Made by a program: the position numbers and the translations under genes. 64,000 bases of DNA, from positions 843,501 to 907,500 of the forward strand of contig NZ_CP142362.1 in NCBI RefSeq assembly GCF_035918395.1, written 5' to 3'. The notes beneath the pieces are model-generated. The model did not search any database. It had not been told where the DNA came from and saw only the letters and a list, made by a program, of their open reading frames with translations. Source of the stretch: Mycolicibacterium sp. ND9-15 (GTDB taxonomy: Bacteria > Actinomycetota > Actinomycetes > Mycobacteriales > Mycobacteriaceae). Below, one piece after another: positions 27,127-36,169 of this stretch (its first letter is position 1; each line of letters begins with the position of its first letter).

Positions 27127-28164
27127 TCATGCGGCCGACTGGCCGCGCAACTCTCCAACTACCTGGGAGACAGTCTCTTCGGGAACCGACGACGGGAAGC
27201 CGATCAGAACGCGGTCGATCACCCCGTCGCACCGGTCCCGAAGCTTTGCCGCCAGCTTGTCGACCGTCGCGACGACCGCGAACGCCTCGAGAACCTCGTC
27301 GTCGATCAACGTGCCCATGGCGTCCCACTGCCCGGCCAGACTCAACCGGTGCAGTTCGGTGTGCAGATCACCCCAGCCGTGCAACTCGAGCACCTTGCGG
27401 TAGGCCGGCGTCGAACCGTAGAACGCGATCTGCTTGCGCGTGGCGACGGCGGCAGCCGCCAGTTCGCCTTCCTCGACGCCGGTGACCACGAAGATCGGAC
27501 ATGACACTTGAAAGTCGCTGCGCTGTCGGCCCGTCCGGGCCATTCCCCGCTGCAACGCCGGCGTGGTCACTTCGGCGAAATAGCGTTTGGTCGTGAAGGC
27601 GTGCGCCAGCATCCCGTCGGCAACCTCGCCGGCCATCTCGGTCATGGCCTCACCCACCGCAGCGAGGAACACCTTGGGAAAGCCGTAGTCGTGCGGCTCC
27701 GGGGTGAACATCGGCGTCATCAGTTTGTGCGTGTAGAAGTCACCCTCGAACTCCAGCCTCGTGCCGTCGCGCCAGCACGTCCAGATCTCGTGCATCGCCG
27801 ACACGAACTCGCGCATGCGACGCACCGGCTGGCTCCACGGCATGCTGAACCGCTTCTCTATGTGCGGCTTGATCTGAGAGCCGAGGCCAACGATGAGGCG
27901 GCCGCGCGAGAAGTCCTGTAGATCCCATCCGATGTTGGCGATTGTCATGGGATTACGGGCGAACGCGACCGCGATACTGGTACCCAGATCCAGGGTGTCG
28001 GTGTGCTCGGCGGCGAGCGTCAGCGGCAGGAACGGATCGTGGGCCACCTCGGCAGTCCAGCACCCGTCGTAGCCGCGTCGCTGCAGTTTGCTCGCTGCAC
28101 CGACGACGTTGGCGAGCTGGCTGGAAACCGCCCCGTCGACCTTCAGGCCGGCGCCGCTAAGCAT
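27127..28164 (-). CDS. LLM class F420-dependent oxidoreductase
   Basis: A 345-residue luciferase-like monooxygenase-fold enzyme using cofactor F420. Residues such as GYDGCWTAEVAHDPFLPLTL and LDLGTSIAVAFARNPMTIAN are typical of the mycobacterial F420 branch. It probably oxidises or reduces a hydroxy/keto or unsaturated intermediate of the pathway. ATG at 28164 is immediately after the shared promoter; the frame continues upstream over the divergent gene, which is not credible. It is the first gene of an operon with the P450. Confidence 0.88.
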   Translation of the reverse strand: MLSGAGLKVDGAVSSQLANVVGAASKLQRRGYDGCWTAEVAHDPFLPLTLAAEHTDTLDLGTSIAVAFARNPMTIANIGWDLQDFSRGRLIVGLGSQIKPHIEKRFSMPWSQPVRRMREFVSAMHEIWTCWRDGTRLEFEGDFYTHKLMTPMFTPEPHDYGFPKVFLAAVGEAMTEMAGEVADGMLAHAFTTKRYFAEVTTPALQRGMARTGRQRSDFQVSCPIFVVTGVEEGELAAAAVATRKQIAFYGSTPAYRKVLELHGWGDLHTELHRLSLAGQWDAMGTLIDDEVLEAFAVVATVDKLAAKLRDRCDGVIDRVLIGFPSSVPEETVSQVVGELRGQSAA

Positions 28165-28176
28165 GGTCGTAGACGC

Positions 28177-28195
28177 TACAGTAAGCAATTCAGTA
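28177..28195. promoter_or_regulatory. Regulon operator copy 1 (degenerate)
   Basis: TACAGTAA-GCA-ATTCAGTA matches the local consensus TACTGTAA-N3-TTACAGTA at 13 of 16 arm positions. It lies in the 86-bp gap between the divergent LLM oxidoreductase and carboxyltransferase genes. It is the left-most member of the site family. Confidence 0.6.
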
Positions 28196-28250
28196 TGGTC
28201 AACGAGCGCAGGCGGGTGCGACGATCGCCTATCCGGGGACAGGAGTTGTG

Positions 28251-29747
28251 ATGACCAAGGCCGACGATTGGCATGCCACTCTCGACGAGCTGTCCCGTCG
28301 GCGCCGCCATGCCCACGAGATGGGCGGGGCCGAGCGCGTCGCCAAGCATCGCGGCAAGGGCAAGCTCGACGCCCGAGCGCGGATAGCCCATCTCCTCGAC
28401 GAGGATTCGTTCCGTGAGTTCGGCACACTTGGCGGCGGGGACATCGCCGCCGACGGCATCGTCGCCGGCTCCGGGTTGATCGACGGCAAACCGGTGATGA
28501 TCGGCGCCGAGGACTTCACGACGCTGGCCGGCAGCATCGGCCCGGGCGGAAATGCCAAGCGGTACCGGCTGGCCGAGTTGGCGCTGCGCGACCGGGTTCC
28601 GCTGGTGATGCTGCTCGAGGGCGCGGGTTTTCGGCCCAGCGGCGAGCACTACGGGCGCACGCCGACGGACCTGCTCGCCCAAGCGCAATGCTCCGGCAAG
28701 GTGCCGATGGTCGCCGGTCTGCTGGGGCCGTCCGCAGGCCACGGCGCGCTCGTCGCCCCCGTCTGCGACTGGACCATCATGAGCCGGCAGGGCGCCATCT
28801 TCACCGCGGGGCCGCCCGTAGTGAAAGAGTCGACGGGCGAGGAGATCTCGAAGGAAGACCTGGGCGGACCGAACGTCGCGCTCGCCAGCGGCGTGATCCA
28901 CAACCTCGCCGACGACGATGCCGCTGTACTCGACGACATCCGCCGCTATCTGTCCTACTTTCCGGCCAGCGCCTGGTCGTATCCGGAGTCGTTGCCCGCC
29001 GACGAAGCCACCGAAGCGCGACCGACGCCCGAACTGCTCGGCATCGTGCCGCGCGGCAACCGGCGCGTGTACGACATGCGGCGCGTGCTCGACGTCGTGT
29101 TCGACCGCCCGGACTGGTTCGAGGTTCAGCCCAAGTTCGGGCCCGCGATCATCTGCGCGCTCGCCCATCTCGGCGGCCATCCCGTCGCGGTGGTCGCCAA
29201 CCAACCGCAGGTGATCGCCGGCTCCATCGACGCCGACGCCGCGGACAAGGCCGCCCACTTCATCACCGTCGCCGACTCGTTTCACCTGCCGATCGTGTTT
29301 CTGGCCGACAATCCCGGGATGCTGCCCGGCAGCCGGTCGGAGAAGGCGGGCGTACTGCGCAGCGGTGCGCGGATGTTCGCCGCGCAGACCGCGGCGACGA
29401 CGGTCAAGCTTCATGTCACGTTGCGCAAAGCGTATGGCTTCGGGTCGATGGTTATGTCGCTGTTGGGGTTTGACAATCAGAGCGCGACATTCGCGTACCC
29501 CGGCGCCACGATGGGCGCGATGAGCGCAGCCGCGCTCAGTAAGGCCTCGCACGCCGCCGAGGATGTCGAGGCACGGCTCCGGAAGATGGAGGTCGAGGCG
29601 TCCTTCCGCTCGGCCGGCCACCTCGGCTTCGACGACCTCATCCATCCCGAGGAGACCCGCAACGCTCTGCTGGCGGGACTGCAGCGAGCCATCTACAGTC
29701 GGCAGGCCGCGGCGGAGCCAGTCTCCCGTACGGCGATCACGCCCTGA
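28251..29747 (+). CDS. Acyl-CoA carboxylase beta (carboxyltransferase) subunit
   Basis: A 498-residue biotin-dependent carboxyltransferase of the AccD/MCC-beta type. The N-terminal half reads KHRGKGKLDARARIAHLLDE, typical of the family, with later ALASGVIHNLADDDAAVLD and the C-terminal FLADNPGMLPGSRSE acyl-CoA-binding region. It transfers carboxyl from biotin to an acyl-CoA. No biotin carboxylase/carrier gene lies in the window, so it must share an AccA-type subunit from elsewhere. ATG at 28251 follows AGGAG by 5 bp. It opens the plus-strand side of the divergent promoter with the operator at 28.18 kb, and ends in a family A palindrome. Confidence 0.88.
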   Translation: MTKADDWHATLDELSRRRRHAHEMGGAERVAKHRGKGKLDARARIAHLLDEDSFREFGTLGGGDIAADGIVAGSGLIDGKPVMIGAEDFTTLAGSIGPGGNAKRYRLAELALRDRVPLVMLLEGAGFRPSGEHYGRTPTDLLAQAQCSGKVPMVAGLLGPSAGHGALVAPVCDWTIMSRQGAIFTAGPPVVKESTGEEISKEDLGGPNVALASGVIHNLADDDAAVLDDIRRYLSYFPASAWSYPESLPADEATEARPTPELLGIVPRGNRRVYDMRRVLDVVFDRPDWFEVQPKFGPAIICALAHLGGHPVAVVANQPQVIAGSIDADAADKAAHFITVADSFHLPIVFLADNPGMLPGSRSEKAGVLRSGARMFAAQTAATTVKLHVTLRKAYGFGSMVMSLLGFDNQSATFAYPGATMGAMSAAALSKASHAAEDVEARLRKMEVEASFRSAGHLGFDDLIHPEETRNALLAGLQRAIYSRQAAAEPVSRTAITP

Positions 29748-29754
29748 GACAGGC

Positions 29755-29803
29755 GATTTCGGTGCGCTACGTGTCGGTGAGCGACTGGTAGCGCACCGAA
29801 ATC
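29755..29803. repeat. Intergenic palindrome, family A, copy 2 (best copy)
   Basis: Perfect 16-bp arms GATTTCGGTGCGCTAC (29755-29770) and GTAGCGCACCGAAATC (29788-29803) enclose a 17-bp loop. It lies between convergent genes, starting 8 bp after the carboxyltransferase stop and overlapping the last codon of the LLM gene. A bidirectional terminator is the simplest role. Confidence 0.8.
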
Positions 29804-30845
29804 ACTCGCTAGAGCGGTAGGCGGTGACGATCGGTTCGAGCTCATCGGGGGTTGCGCCGTGCATGATGACCGCGTCGGCGCCGTAGTCGAACTCCTTGCG
29901 GACGCGGTCGACACACTGCTGCGCCGAGCCGGTGGCAGCAGGCTCCAGCCACTCACCCGGAATCAAGGTGGCGATGTGCTCGATCTGCTCGGGTGTCGCC
30001 TTGTGGTCGATGCCGCCGGGGATCGACTGCACCACCTTGTCGTCCCGGAAACGTTGCAGGACCGCTGGATCCCAGCCGTTGGTGTTGACCAGGAGATCGC
30101 CGTAGCCCTGCAGATAGGTCGCTAATCGGGCAACCGTCTTCTTCAGCCGCAGCTCCTCGGGCAGATGATCGCCGACCGTCGCGAAGCACGACCACACCCG
30201 CACACTGGCCGGGTCACGGCCCGCCTGCTCCGCGGCGTCCTTGACCGTCTTGACCGCGCGCTGCAGCGTCTCCGGCGTGAAGTAGGTGTGCAGGACGACG
30301 TCGTCGAACGCCCGACCGCCCAACGCCAGCGTCTGCGGGCCGAACGCCACGATGGCCAGCCGAATGTCCTCGCGGAAATCCGGATCGAGGAACAGCACCT
30401 GGTACTTGCCGATCGGGCCGTCGTGATTGAAAATCAGCTCGCCCTGCCACAACCGGCGCATCACCTGGGCGAAGTCCTCCATCTGCGCAGTGGTCACGGC
30501 CGGGATCCCGAACGCGCCGTAGATCGCCCCGATACCGCGCCCGATCCCGAGCGTGAAGCGGCCTCCGGAGAGCCGGTGCATCGTGGTCGCCCACGAGCCG
30601 GTGATCAGCGGGTGACGGGTGTTGTGATTAGTTGCCGCCGTGGCGATCTGCATGCGCGACGTCACCGCACACGCGGCGCCGGCGAGCGACGACGCCTCCT
30701 TGACGTTCCACCGCTCGGAGATGAAGGCGGTACCGAAACCGAGCTCCTCGCCGCGGCGGGCCTCGTCGATCAGCGTGGCCGGCCCTTCACCACCGGCGCC
30801 GGCCAACAGGTAGTAGCCCAGTTCGTCGAGCACCCGGTTGTTCAC
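29802..30845 (-). CDS. LLM class F420-dependent oxidoreductase
   Basis: A second luciferase-like F420 oxidoreductase, 347 residues. Family features include AATNHNTRHPLITGSWATTM and RFTLGIGRGIGAIYGAFGI, typical of the F420-binding barrel. GTG at 30845 overlaps the preceding TGA (GTGA) and follows AAGGAG. It is the last gene of the minus-strand operon starting at the BVMO gene (35014), so it probably handles a later oxidation step. The stop overlaps the palindrome downstream. It is not a close copy of the LLM gene at 27127. Confidence 0.88.
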   Translation of the reverse strand: MNNRVLDELGYYLLAGAGGEGPATLIDEARRGEELGFGTAFISERWNVKEASSLAGAACAVTSRMQIATAATNHNTRHPLITGSWATTMHRLSGGRFTLGIGRGIGAIYGAFGIPAVTTAQMEDFAQVMRRLWQGELIFNHDGPIGKYQVLFLDPDFREDIRLAIVAFGPQTLALGGRAFDDVVLHTYFTPETLQRAVKTVKDAAEQAGRDPASVRVWSCFATVGDHLPEELRLKKTVARLATYLQGYGDLLVNTNGWDPAVLQRFRDDKVVQSIPGGIDHKATPEQIEHIATLIPGEWLEPAATGSAQQCVDRVRKEFDYGADAVIMHGATPDELEPIVTAYRSSE

Positions 30846-31216
30846 GCCCAGACTCCTTGTTTGTAGCCGCAGTTCCACACTTCGACGATCCTGCCGTCGA
30901 CTACCCGGAAGACTTCCATACTGCCGATCGTGGTCTCCGTCCCGTCCTTCAACTTCATCGGGGACTCGTACACGATCGCAACGTGCTCGCCGTCGTCGCC
31001 CGCCACCACCAGGTTCAGGTCGAAGCGAATCCTCTCGGTCACCTCCCACATGTCGACGACGCGACGCACCGCCTGTTCATGGGTCAAGGTCTGCGCCTCC
31101 CCCACCTCGTGACGAATCACGTTCTCGCCCAACAGCTCCTCGGCTAGCGCGCAGTCACGCTGATTCCACACCACCAGGTTGTAGAGCTCCACCACCTCTC
31201 GGGCGGACCGGGTCAT
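30842..31216 (-). CDS. SnoaL-like/NTF2-fold protein
   Basis: A 124-residue NTF2-fold protein in the SnoaL-like group. VVELYNLVVWNQRDCALAEE opens the fold and GSMEVFRVVDGRIVEVWN closes it. Family members are small cyclases, isomerases, hydratases or binding proteins; in steroid pathways similar proteins act as delta-isomerases or as hydratases. ATG at 31216 overlaps the preceding stop (ATGA) and its own TGA overlaps the next GTG. It is fully embedded in the coupled operon, so it probably acts on the same substrate as its neighbours. Confidence 0.82.
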   Translation of the reverse strand: MTRSAREVVELYNLVVWNQRDCALAEELLGENVIRHEVGEAQTLTHEQAVRRVVDMWEVTERIRFDLNLVVAGDDGEHVAIVYESPMKLKDGTETTIGSMEVFRVVDGRIVEVWNCGYKQGVWA

Positions 31217-32280
31217 GCGAACACCTCCAGGGCGCCGATATCGTCGATCGCGGCCACCGCCCGATCGGTGAGCGTCAAGCACAGTTGCCGTGACCGTTCC
31301 GGCAGCGCTGCCCAGCCGTTGAGCGTGATGACCGGCAAAACCATCAGGTAGACGGCCGCAAAACGATAGTGACGCCACGCTTCGTCGAACCGGTAGTCCC
31401 TGACGCCTCCCGCCGACATGTGCTCGAGATACTCGCGGACGAGCGCCTCGTCGTGTCCCACCCTGGCGGTGCTGGGCAGGCCCTGGGTCACCAGGTACGC
31501 CACGTCCGCTGCACCCGCGCCGCGGGCGGCGAACTGGAAGTCCACCACCTTCATCCGATCACCGGCGAAGAACAGGTTGTCGGCGCGGATGTCGCCGTGC
31601 AGCAGCATGTCGCGTTCGGTCAGCACTGGCAGCGCCTGTACCGCGCGCTCGGCGAAACGCTCCGCGAACGCGGCCACTGCAGCCGGTACCACAGCCGAGG
31701 TCTGCGCGCGGTAGATCTCCCATCCGGGCCCGAAAGCGGGCAACAGCAGGTCCCGCGCGATCGGGGTGTCGATGCTAGGAAACTGCTCCAAAACAACGCG
31801 TCCGCAGGACCACGCGTGCAGTCCCGCCAACTGGCCGATGCAAACGCGGGCTCGGTCCATCGTCAGCCCCGCCAAGTGGTCGGCGTTGTCCCAGTCCGAC
31901 AGGTCCTCGAGCAACAGCACGAAATCCACTCCGCCATCGGTCATCCGGGCGGTGTACACGCGCGGCGTTTCCATCGGTGCGTGCGCTGCGACATCGCGAT
32001 AAAAGGCCAACTCGCGCCGGTACCCGCCGAGCAACTCCATCGCCCCGCGCGCCTCCGACTCCGCCGGCAGCTTCACGATCAGCGTGGCCGGCACGCCGGT
32101 GCCCGTCAGATGCAGCCGGTACAGCAGCGACGAAAAGCCGCTGTCCATCGCGATCTGTTCGGCATGCACAGCCTCGACCACCGCTCCGTCGATTCCTGCG
32201 TCGGCGCGAAGCGCCTCGGTCAGCCAATCCGCGTCGACTTCGTCGATACCCCCGGGCACCGCGGCCGTGGTCGCCGTCAT
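31213..32280 (-). CDS. APH-fold phosphotransferase family protein
   Basis: A 355-residue small-molecule kinase of the aminoglycoside phosphotransferase fold, with catalytic HGDIRADN (residues 228-235) and metal-binding DFQFAARGAG (247-256). ATG at 32280 overlaps the upstream hydrolase stop. It differs from the ACAD10-like kinase at 8744 and is nearer the EcdK/ketosteroid-cluster type kinases found in steroid and terpenoid operons. Phosphorylation of a hydroxylated substrate or of an activated intermediate is inferred. Confidence 0.83.
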   Translation of the reverse strand: MTATTAAVPGGIDEVDADWLTEALRADAGIDGAVVEAVHAEQIAMDSGFSSLLYRLHLTGTGVPATLIVKLPAESEARGAMELLGGYRRELAFYRDVAAHAPMETPRVYTARMTDGGVDFVLLLEDLSDWDNADHLAGLTMDRARVCIGQLAGLHAWSCGRVVLEQFPSIDTPIARDLLLPAFGPGWEIYRAQTSAVVPAAVAAFAERFAERAVQALPVLTERDMLLHGDIRADNLFFAGDRMKVVDFQFAARGAGAADVAYLVTQGLPSTARVGHDEALVREYLEHMSAGGVRDYRFDEAWRHYRFAAVYLMVLPVITLNGWAALPERSRQLCLTLTDRAVAAIDDIGALEVFA

Positions 32281-33392
32281 CAACTGGCCCCGTCCTTGAC
32301 CGACGCCAGAAACCGCTCCGACGCGTGCTGCACCCCGCCGGCGAACAGGTGGCCGACGTGACTCCCGCGGTGCCAGTACAACTCGCCGCCCCACCGTTCG
32401 TGCAATTGCTCGGCGGGCTCCCGTCGGGCCATCTGGTCGTGCCAGGCTCCGACGATCAACCTGCGGTCGGGCGGCGCGGACGGTTCGACGGCCTGGTAGT
32501 CGACGACCGACATCACCCGCTCGACGGGTTCCGACCGCAACAGGCCGATGGTGTCTCGCACCGACGGCCCCCAACGGCCCAGGTGCGCGGCGATCATCGC
32601 GTTGAGACCGAAGATCGGGGTGTACAGGGCGACGGCATCGACTGGTTCGAGGTGAGCAACCAGGCTCGCCACCGGGCTGCCCATCGAAACCCCGGACACC
32701 GCAAGGGCACTCGCCTGCGGCCGCAACCACCGAAGCACGGCCCGCACCTCGGACACCACGCGGATCATGCCCGCCAGGTTGTTCAGCGGATCCATGTTCG
32801 GATAGACCGGCCACCTGTTGCGTCGGGCCCCGCAGCCCGGCTGCACCGGCAACGCGATGTTGTACCCGAGGCGCTCCTGCAGACGGCGCGCCCGCGAGAA
32901 CACCAGGTCGATCGGCTGGCCCTGGCCGGCGCCGTGCACCCACACCAGCCACGGCCGCGCCTCGTCACCGCTTCGGCACAGATGCACCATGGCGGTGGTA
33001 GGGCCGCCGAATCCCTCGGCGGCCAAGCACGCTGGCAGGTGCGGGTCATGCTCGAACACCAGTTGCTCATACCTGGCCCGCCCGAACCGGCGTCGCCGGA
33101 TCATTCTCGGCTGCAATGGATCCGGTTCGGCGTGCACACCCACCACGCCCAAGCCGGTCAGTTCGTCGGCGGCGGCCGCGCAGGACCCGACGTTGCGCTC
33201 CAGCTTCGGGGGCGGCGCGGTCAGCGTCATTCCGGTCAGCGCGAGTTCGTCGAGCACGACCTCGCCCAGTTGCCTGGCACCGCCGCGCGACAGCGGATGC
33301 CAGCCACCCGGCTCGCTGACCGCAGCATGTGCCCGCGGCACCACACCGGCGAAGTCCCGGCCGATGCGGTACACGCGCTCGGGCGTCCTCAT
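32280..33392 (-). CDS. Alpha/beta hydrolase-fold protein
   Basis: A 370-residue alpha/beta hydrolase. The oxyanion stretch WVHGAGQGQP and the nucleophile elbow GVSMGS (Ser236) are visible, and the catalytic His is probably in GSHVGH near the C-terminus. The first 100 or so residues are an unfamiliar N-terminal extension. ATG at 33392 overlaps the BVMO stop (ATGA). Being next to a Baeyer-Villiger-type enzyme, it may hydrolyse the ester or lactone that enzyme makes; this is inference from the common BVMO-esterase pairing. Confidence 0.82.
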   Translation of the reverse strand: MRTPERVYRIGRDFAGVVPRAHAAVSEPGGWHPLSRGGARQLGEVVLDELALTGMTLTAPPPKLERNVGSCAAAADELTGLGVVGVHAEPDPLQPRMIRRRRFGRARYEQLVFEHDPHLPACLAAEGFGGPTTAMVHLCRSGDEARPWLVWVHGAGQGQPIDLVFSRARRLQERLGYNIALPVQPGCGARRNRWPVYPNMDPLNNLAGMIRVVSEVRAVLRWLRPQASALAVSGVSMGSPVASLVAHLEPVDAVALYTPIFGLNAMIAAHLGRWGPSVRDTIGLLRSEPVERVMSVVDYQAVEPSAPPDRRLIVGAWHDQMARREPAEQLHERWGGELYWHRGSHVGHLFAGGVQHASERFLASVKDGAS

Positions 33393-35014
33393 CCGAGCTT
33401 GAACCCTGTGTAGCCGCCGTCGGCGACCTCGTCGCACCGACGCCGGTACTCGGGAATGCCTGCGGTGTAACCCATGTACATTCGCTTCTTGCCGGGCACA
33501 TTGCCGCCGTTGTACCAGGAGTTGCACGTCGGGTGGACGAGCACTGTCGGCGCAACGAGCGATGTCGCGTGTTCGATCCACTCGCGCTGGGCGTCGGGCA
33601 ACGCTTCGATGGTGCGGTATCCGTTAGCTCCCAGGTACTCGATGCATTCGCCGATCCATTCGACGTGTTGTTCGAGCGCGGTCACGAAATTACTTGCCGG
33701 GGCGGGACTTCCGGGGGCCTGGATGATGAACAGGTTCGGGAAGCCGGCCACCGCGATGCCCAGGTATGCGTACGGCCCCTCCGTCGTCCAGAAGTCGGCC
33801 AGGCACTGTTCGTCTCGACCGGTGACCGAAATCCGGGTCATCGCCCCCGTCATGGCGTCGAAGCCGGTGGCATAGATGATCACGTCGAGTTCGTGGTCGC
33901 CCTGCTCGGTGCGGATCCCCGTCGGGGTCACCTCGACGATCGGCCCCTTGCGCAGGTCGACGAGCGTCACGTTGTCGCGGTTGAACGTTTCGTAGTAGCC
34001 CTGGTCGATGATCGGGCGTTTGCACCCGAACGGATGCGTGGGTGTCAGCGCGGCCGCGGTCGCGGGGTCGTCGACGATCCGCGCCACCGCCTCGCCGTAG
34101 AGCTTGGCCGCCATCTGGTTGGCCTCGATGTCGAAGAACACGTCGCCCCAACTGAGCGCACCGATGACGCCGCCCTCGTCGACGGCGCGCAGTTGCTCCT
34201 CACGCGACGCGGACTTCAGCGGCGGCTTAGTCATCATCTCGAACATCACCGAGAACGCGCTCAGCCGCGCCGCACCCACCGCGTGCTGCCGCTGTGCCAT
34301 CCGGATGTCGGCGTAGTTCGCCTTGAGTTCGTCGAGTTCACCGTCGTCGAATGGGCGCACCTGCCACGGCAGCGTGTAGGCGGGTGATCGCTGGAACACC
34401 GTGAGGTGGGCGGCCTGCACGGCCACGACCGGGATCAGTTGCACGCCGGTGGAACCGGTGCCGACGACACCGACCCGTTTGCCGGTGAGGTCGACGTCGT
34501 GCTCGGGCCACCGACTGGTGTGCAACGAAAGCCCTTCGAAGGAACCCATGCCGGGGATCTCCGGTTCCTTCGGCACCGACAAGATGCCCGTCGCCGCGAC
34601 GACGAACGGCGCGGTGAGGACCTCCCCCGTCGCCGTCCGCACCTCCCACTCGGCGGCGATCTCGTCGAAGGCCATCGCGGTGACCTCGGTGTGAAACCGG
34701 ATGTCGCGCCGGAGATCAAGGCGGTCGGCGACGAAGTTCAGGTACGCCTCGATCTCGGGCTGGCGCGGCATCGTCTCGGTCCACACCCACTCCTGCTGGA
34801 TCTCGTCGGAGAAGCTATAGGAGTACTCGATGCTCTCGATGTCACAGCGCGCGCCCGGATACCGGTTGAACAGCCATGTGCCGCCTACGTTCTCGGCCTT
34901 CTCCAGCACGACGGTCCGCAGCCCCTGCTCCCGGAGTCGATGCAGCGCGTACAAGCCGGAGAACCCGGCCCCGATGACGATTGCGTCGAAGCGGGCGGTG
35001 TCGGATGTCGTCAC
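33389..35014 (-). CDS. Baeyer-Villiger-type flavin monooxygenase
   Basis: A 541-residue FAD/NADPH monooxygenase. It has the FAD-binding GAGFSG (15-20), the BVMO fingerprint FEGLSLHTSRWP (159-170), which fits FxGxxxHxxxWP exactly, and the NADPH-binding GTGSTG (185-190). The enzyme inserts oxygen next to a ketone to make an ester or lactone. GTG at 35014 has GAGGTG 7 bp upstream. It is the first gene of a five-gene coupled operon (BVMO, hydrolase, kinase, SnoaL-like, LLM) under the palindromic operator at 35.05 kb and divergent from the Rieske oxygenase. Confidence 0.92.
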   Translation of the reverse strand: MTTSDTARFDAIVIGAGFSGLYALHRLREQGLRTVVLEKAENVGGTWLFNRYPGARCDIESIEYSYSFSDEIQQEWVWTETMPRQPEIEAYLNFVADRLDLRRDIRFHTEVTAMAFDEIAAEWEVRTATGEVLTAPFVVAATGILSVPKEPEIPGMGSFEGLSLHTSRWPEHDVDLTGKRVGVVGTGSTGVQLIPVVAVQAAHLTVFQRSPAYTLPWQVRPFDDGELDELKANYADIRMAQRQHAVGAARLSAFSVMFEMMTKPPLKSASREEQLRAVDEGGVIGALSWGDVFFDIEANQMAAKLYGEAVARIVDDPATAAALTPTHPFGCKRPIIDQGYYETFNRDNVTLVDLRKGPIVEVTPTGIRTEQGDHELDVIIYATGFDAMTGAMTRISVTGRDEQCLADFWTTEGPYAYLGIAVAGFPNLFIIQAPGSPAPASNFVTALEQHVEWIGECIEYLGANGYRTIEALPDAQREWIEHATSLVAPTVLVHPTCNSWYNGGNVPGKKRMYMGYTAGIPEYRRRCDEVADGGYTGFKLG

Positions 35015-35039
35015 AGATGAGCACCTCACGTCCGTAGGG

Positions 35040-35066
35040 GAGATACTGTAAGTATTACAGTATCTC
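35040..35066. promoter_or_regulatory. Regulon operator copy 2 (27-bp near-perfect dyad)
   Basis: GAGATACTGTAA-GTA-TTACAGTATCTC is a perfect palindrome apart from its 3-bp spacer. The core TACTGTAA-N3-TTACAGTA spans 35044-35062. It is the strongest copy and lies between the divergent BVMO and Rieske operons. A second half-site TACTGTAA is at 35124-35131, nearer the Rieske gene. Confidence 0.85.
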
Positions 35067-35170
35067 GGCGGGCCGCCGGACGGTTTCGGCCGAACATCGC
35101 GGTCTGGCACTTCCTGAAACCGCTACTGTAAGCTCTTCTATTAGTCTGCGGATGAGGAGGCGGCTTCAGA

Positions 35171-36169
35171 ATGAAAGTACCGTTCACCTGGAAGGTCACC
35201 GGCTGGTTCATGATCGGCTGGTCCGCGGAATTTCCCACCGGTGAGACGCGGCCATTGCGGTACTTCGGCGACGACCTGGTGGCCTACCGCGACGAGTCCG
35301 GTGAACTGCACGTGCTCTCCGCACACTGCCGGCATCTCGGCGCGCACATCGGCCACGGCGGCAAGGTCGTCGGCGACTGCGTCGAATGCCCTTTCCATGG
35401 TTGGCGGTGGGGACCCGACGGCACCAACCGCTACATCCCCTACCAACCCGACCGGCCCAATAAAGCGCTGCGGCTGCGCGTCTATCCCGTCGTGGAGCAA
35501 TACGGCTGCGTGTTCGCCTGGCATCACCCCGAGGGCGAGCCGCCGCGGTGGGAGCTCCCTGATCTGTTCCGCAAGTTCCCGCAGTTCCCGACCGACGAAG
35601 ACGCGTATTACCGCCCGTATCCGGAGTTTTCGAGCCGCGCGGAACGCGAGCCGGTGCATCCGCAGATCGTCGCGGAGAACGGCCCCGACAGCGCCCATTT
35701 CCACTACGTCCATGGGGCCACCGTCACCCCGGTCTGCTTGAACTGGGAAGCCGTCGACGAGGAATGGCGCTTTCTGACCGGTTGGCCCGATGCGCGCAGC
35801 GACGACCCCGACAAGATGGCGCTGTACATCCACAGTCACTTCTCCGGATTGGGCTTCGCGATCAGTGCATTCGAGGGCTCCTCGAACCATCGCCTGATCT
35901 TCGCGTGCACGCCCGTCGAGGACGGCTGTTCGGACATGTTCTATTCCATCTGGTGGCCGCGGTTGCCCGGTGACACCTCCGACGTGCCACCGGAAGAGGT
36001 GCGAAAGAAGGTGGAGAAGCAGTTCATGGGGACAGTGTGGGACGACCTCAACATCTGGCGCTACCAGGAGTACGTCGAGAACCCCGCGTTGTCCAAGGTC
36101 GACGCGAAGCCCTACATGGCGATGCGGAAATGGGCGACGCAGTTTTACGAGGTGCCTACTTCGGTATGA
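35171..36169 (+). CDS. Rieske non-heme iron oxygenase, KshA-like
   Basis: A 332-residue oxygenase component. The Rieske [2Fe-2S] ligands are C53-x-H55 (HCRHLG) and C73-x2-H76 (CPFHGW). The mononuclear iron site is N170-x2-D173-x2-H176-x4-H181 (ENGPDSAHFHYVHG). Size and motifs match 3-ketosteroid 9alpha-hydroxylase KshA and close relatives that hydroxylate alicyclic or terpenoid rings. A reductase partner (KshB-like) is not in the window. ATG at 35171 follows GGAGG within 10-12 bp. It leads the operon Rieske-isochorismatase-like-thioesterase-acyl-CoA synthetase. Confidence 0.9.
   Translation: MKVPFTWKVTGWFMIGWSAEFPTGETRPLRYFGDDLVAYRDESGELHVLSAHCRHLGAHIGHGGKVVGDCVECPFHGWRWGPDGTNRYIPYQPDRPNKALRLRVYPVVEQYGCVFAWHHPEGEPPRWELPDLFRKFPQFPTDEDAYYRPYPEFSSRAEREPVHPQIVAENGPDSAHFHYVHGATVTPVCLNWEAVDEEWRFLTGWPDARSDDPDKMALYIHSHFSGLGFAISAFEGSSNHRLIFACTPVEDGCSDMFYSIWWPRLPGDTSDVPPEEVRKKVEKQFMGTVWDDLNIWRYQEYVENPALSKVDAKPYMAMRKWATQFYEVPTSV

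Noticed and set aside
35124..35144. TACTGTAAGCTCTTCTATTAG as a full operator
   Set aside because: Only the left arm fits; the right part matches 5 of 8 with a changed spacer. Recorded only as a half-site near copy 2.
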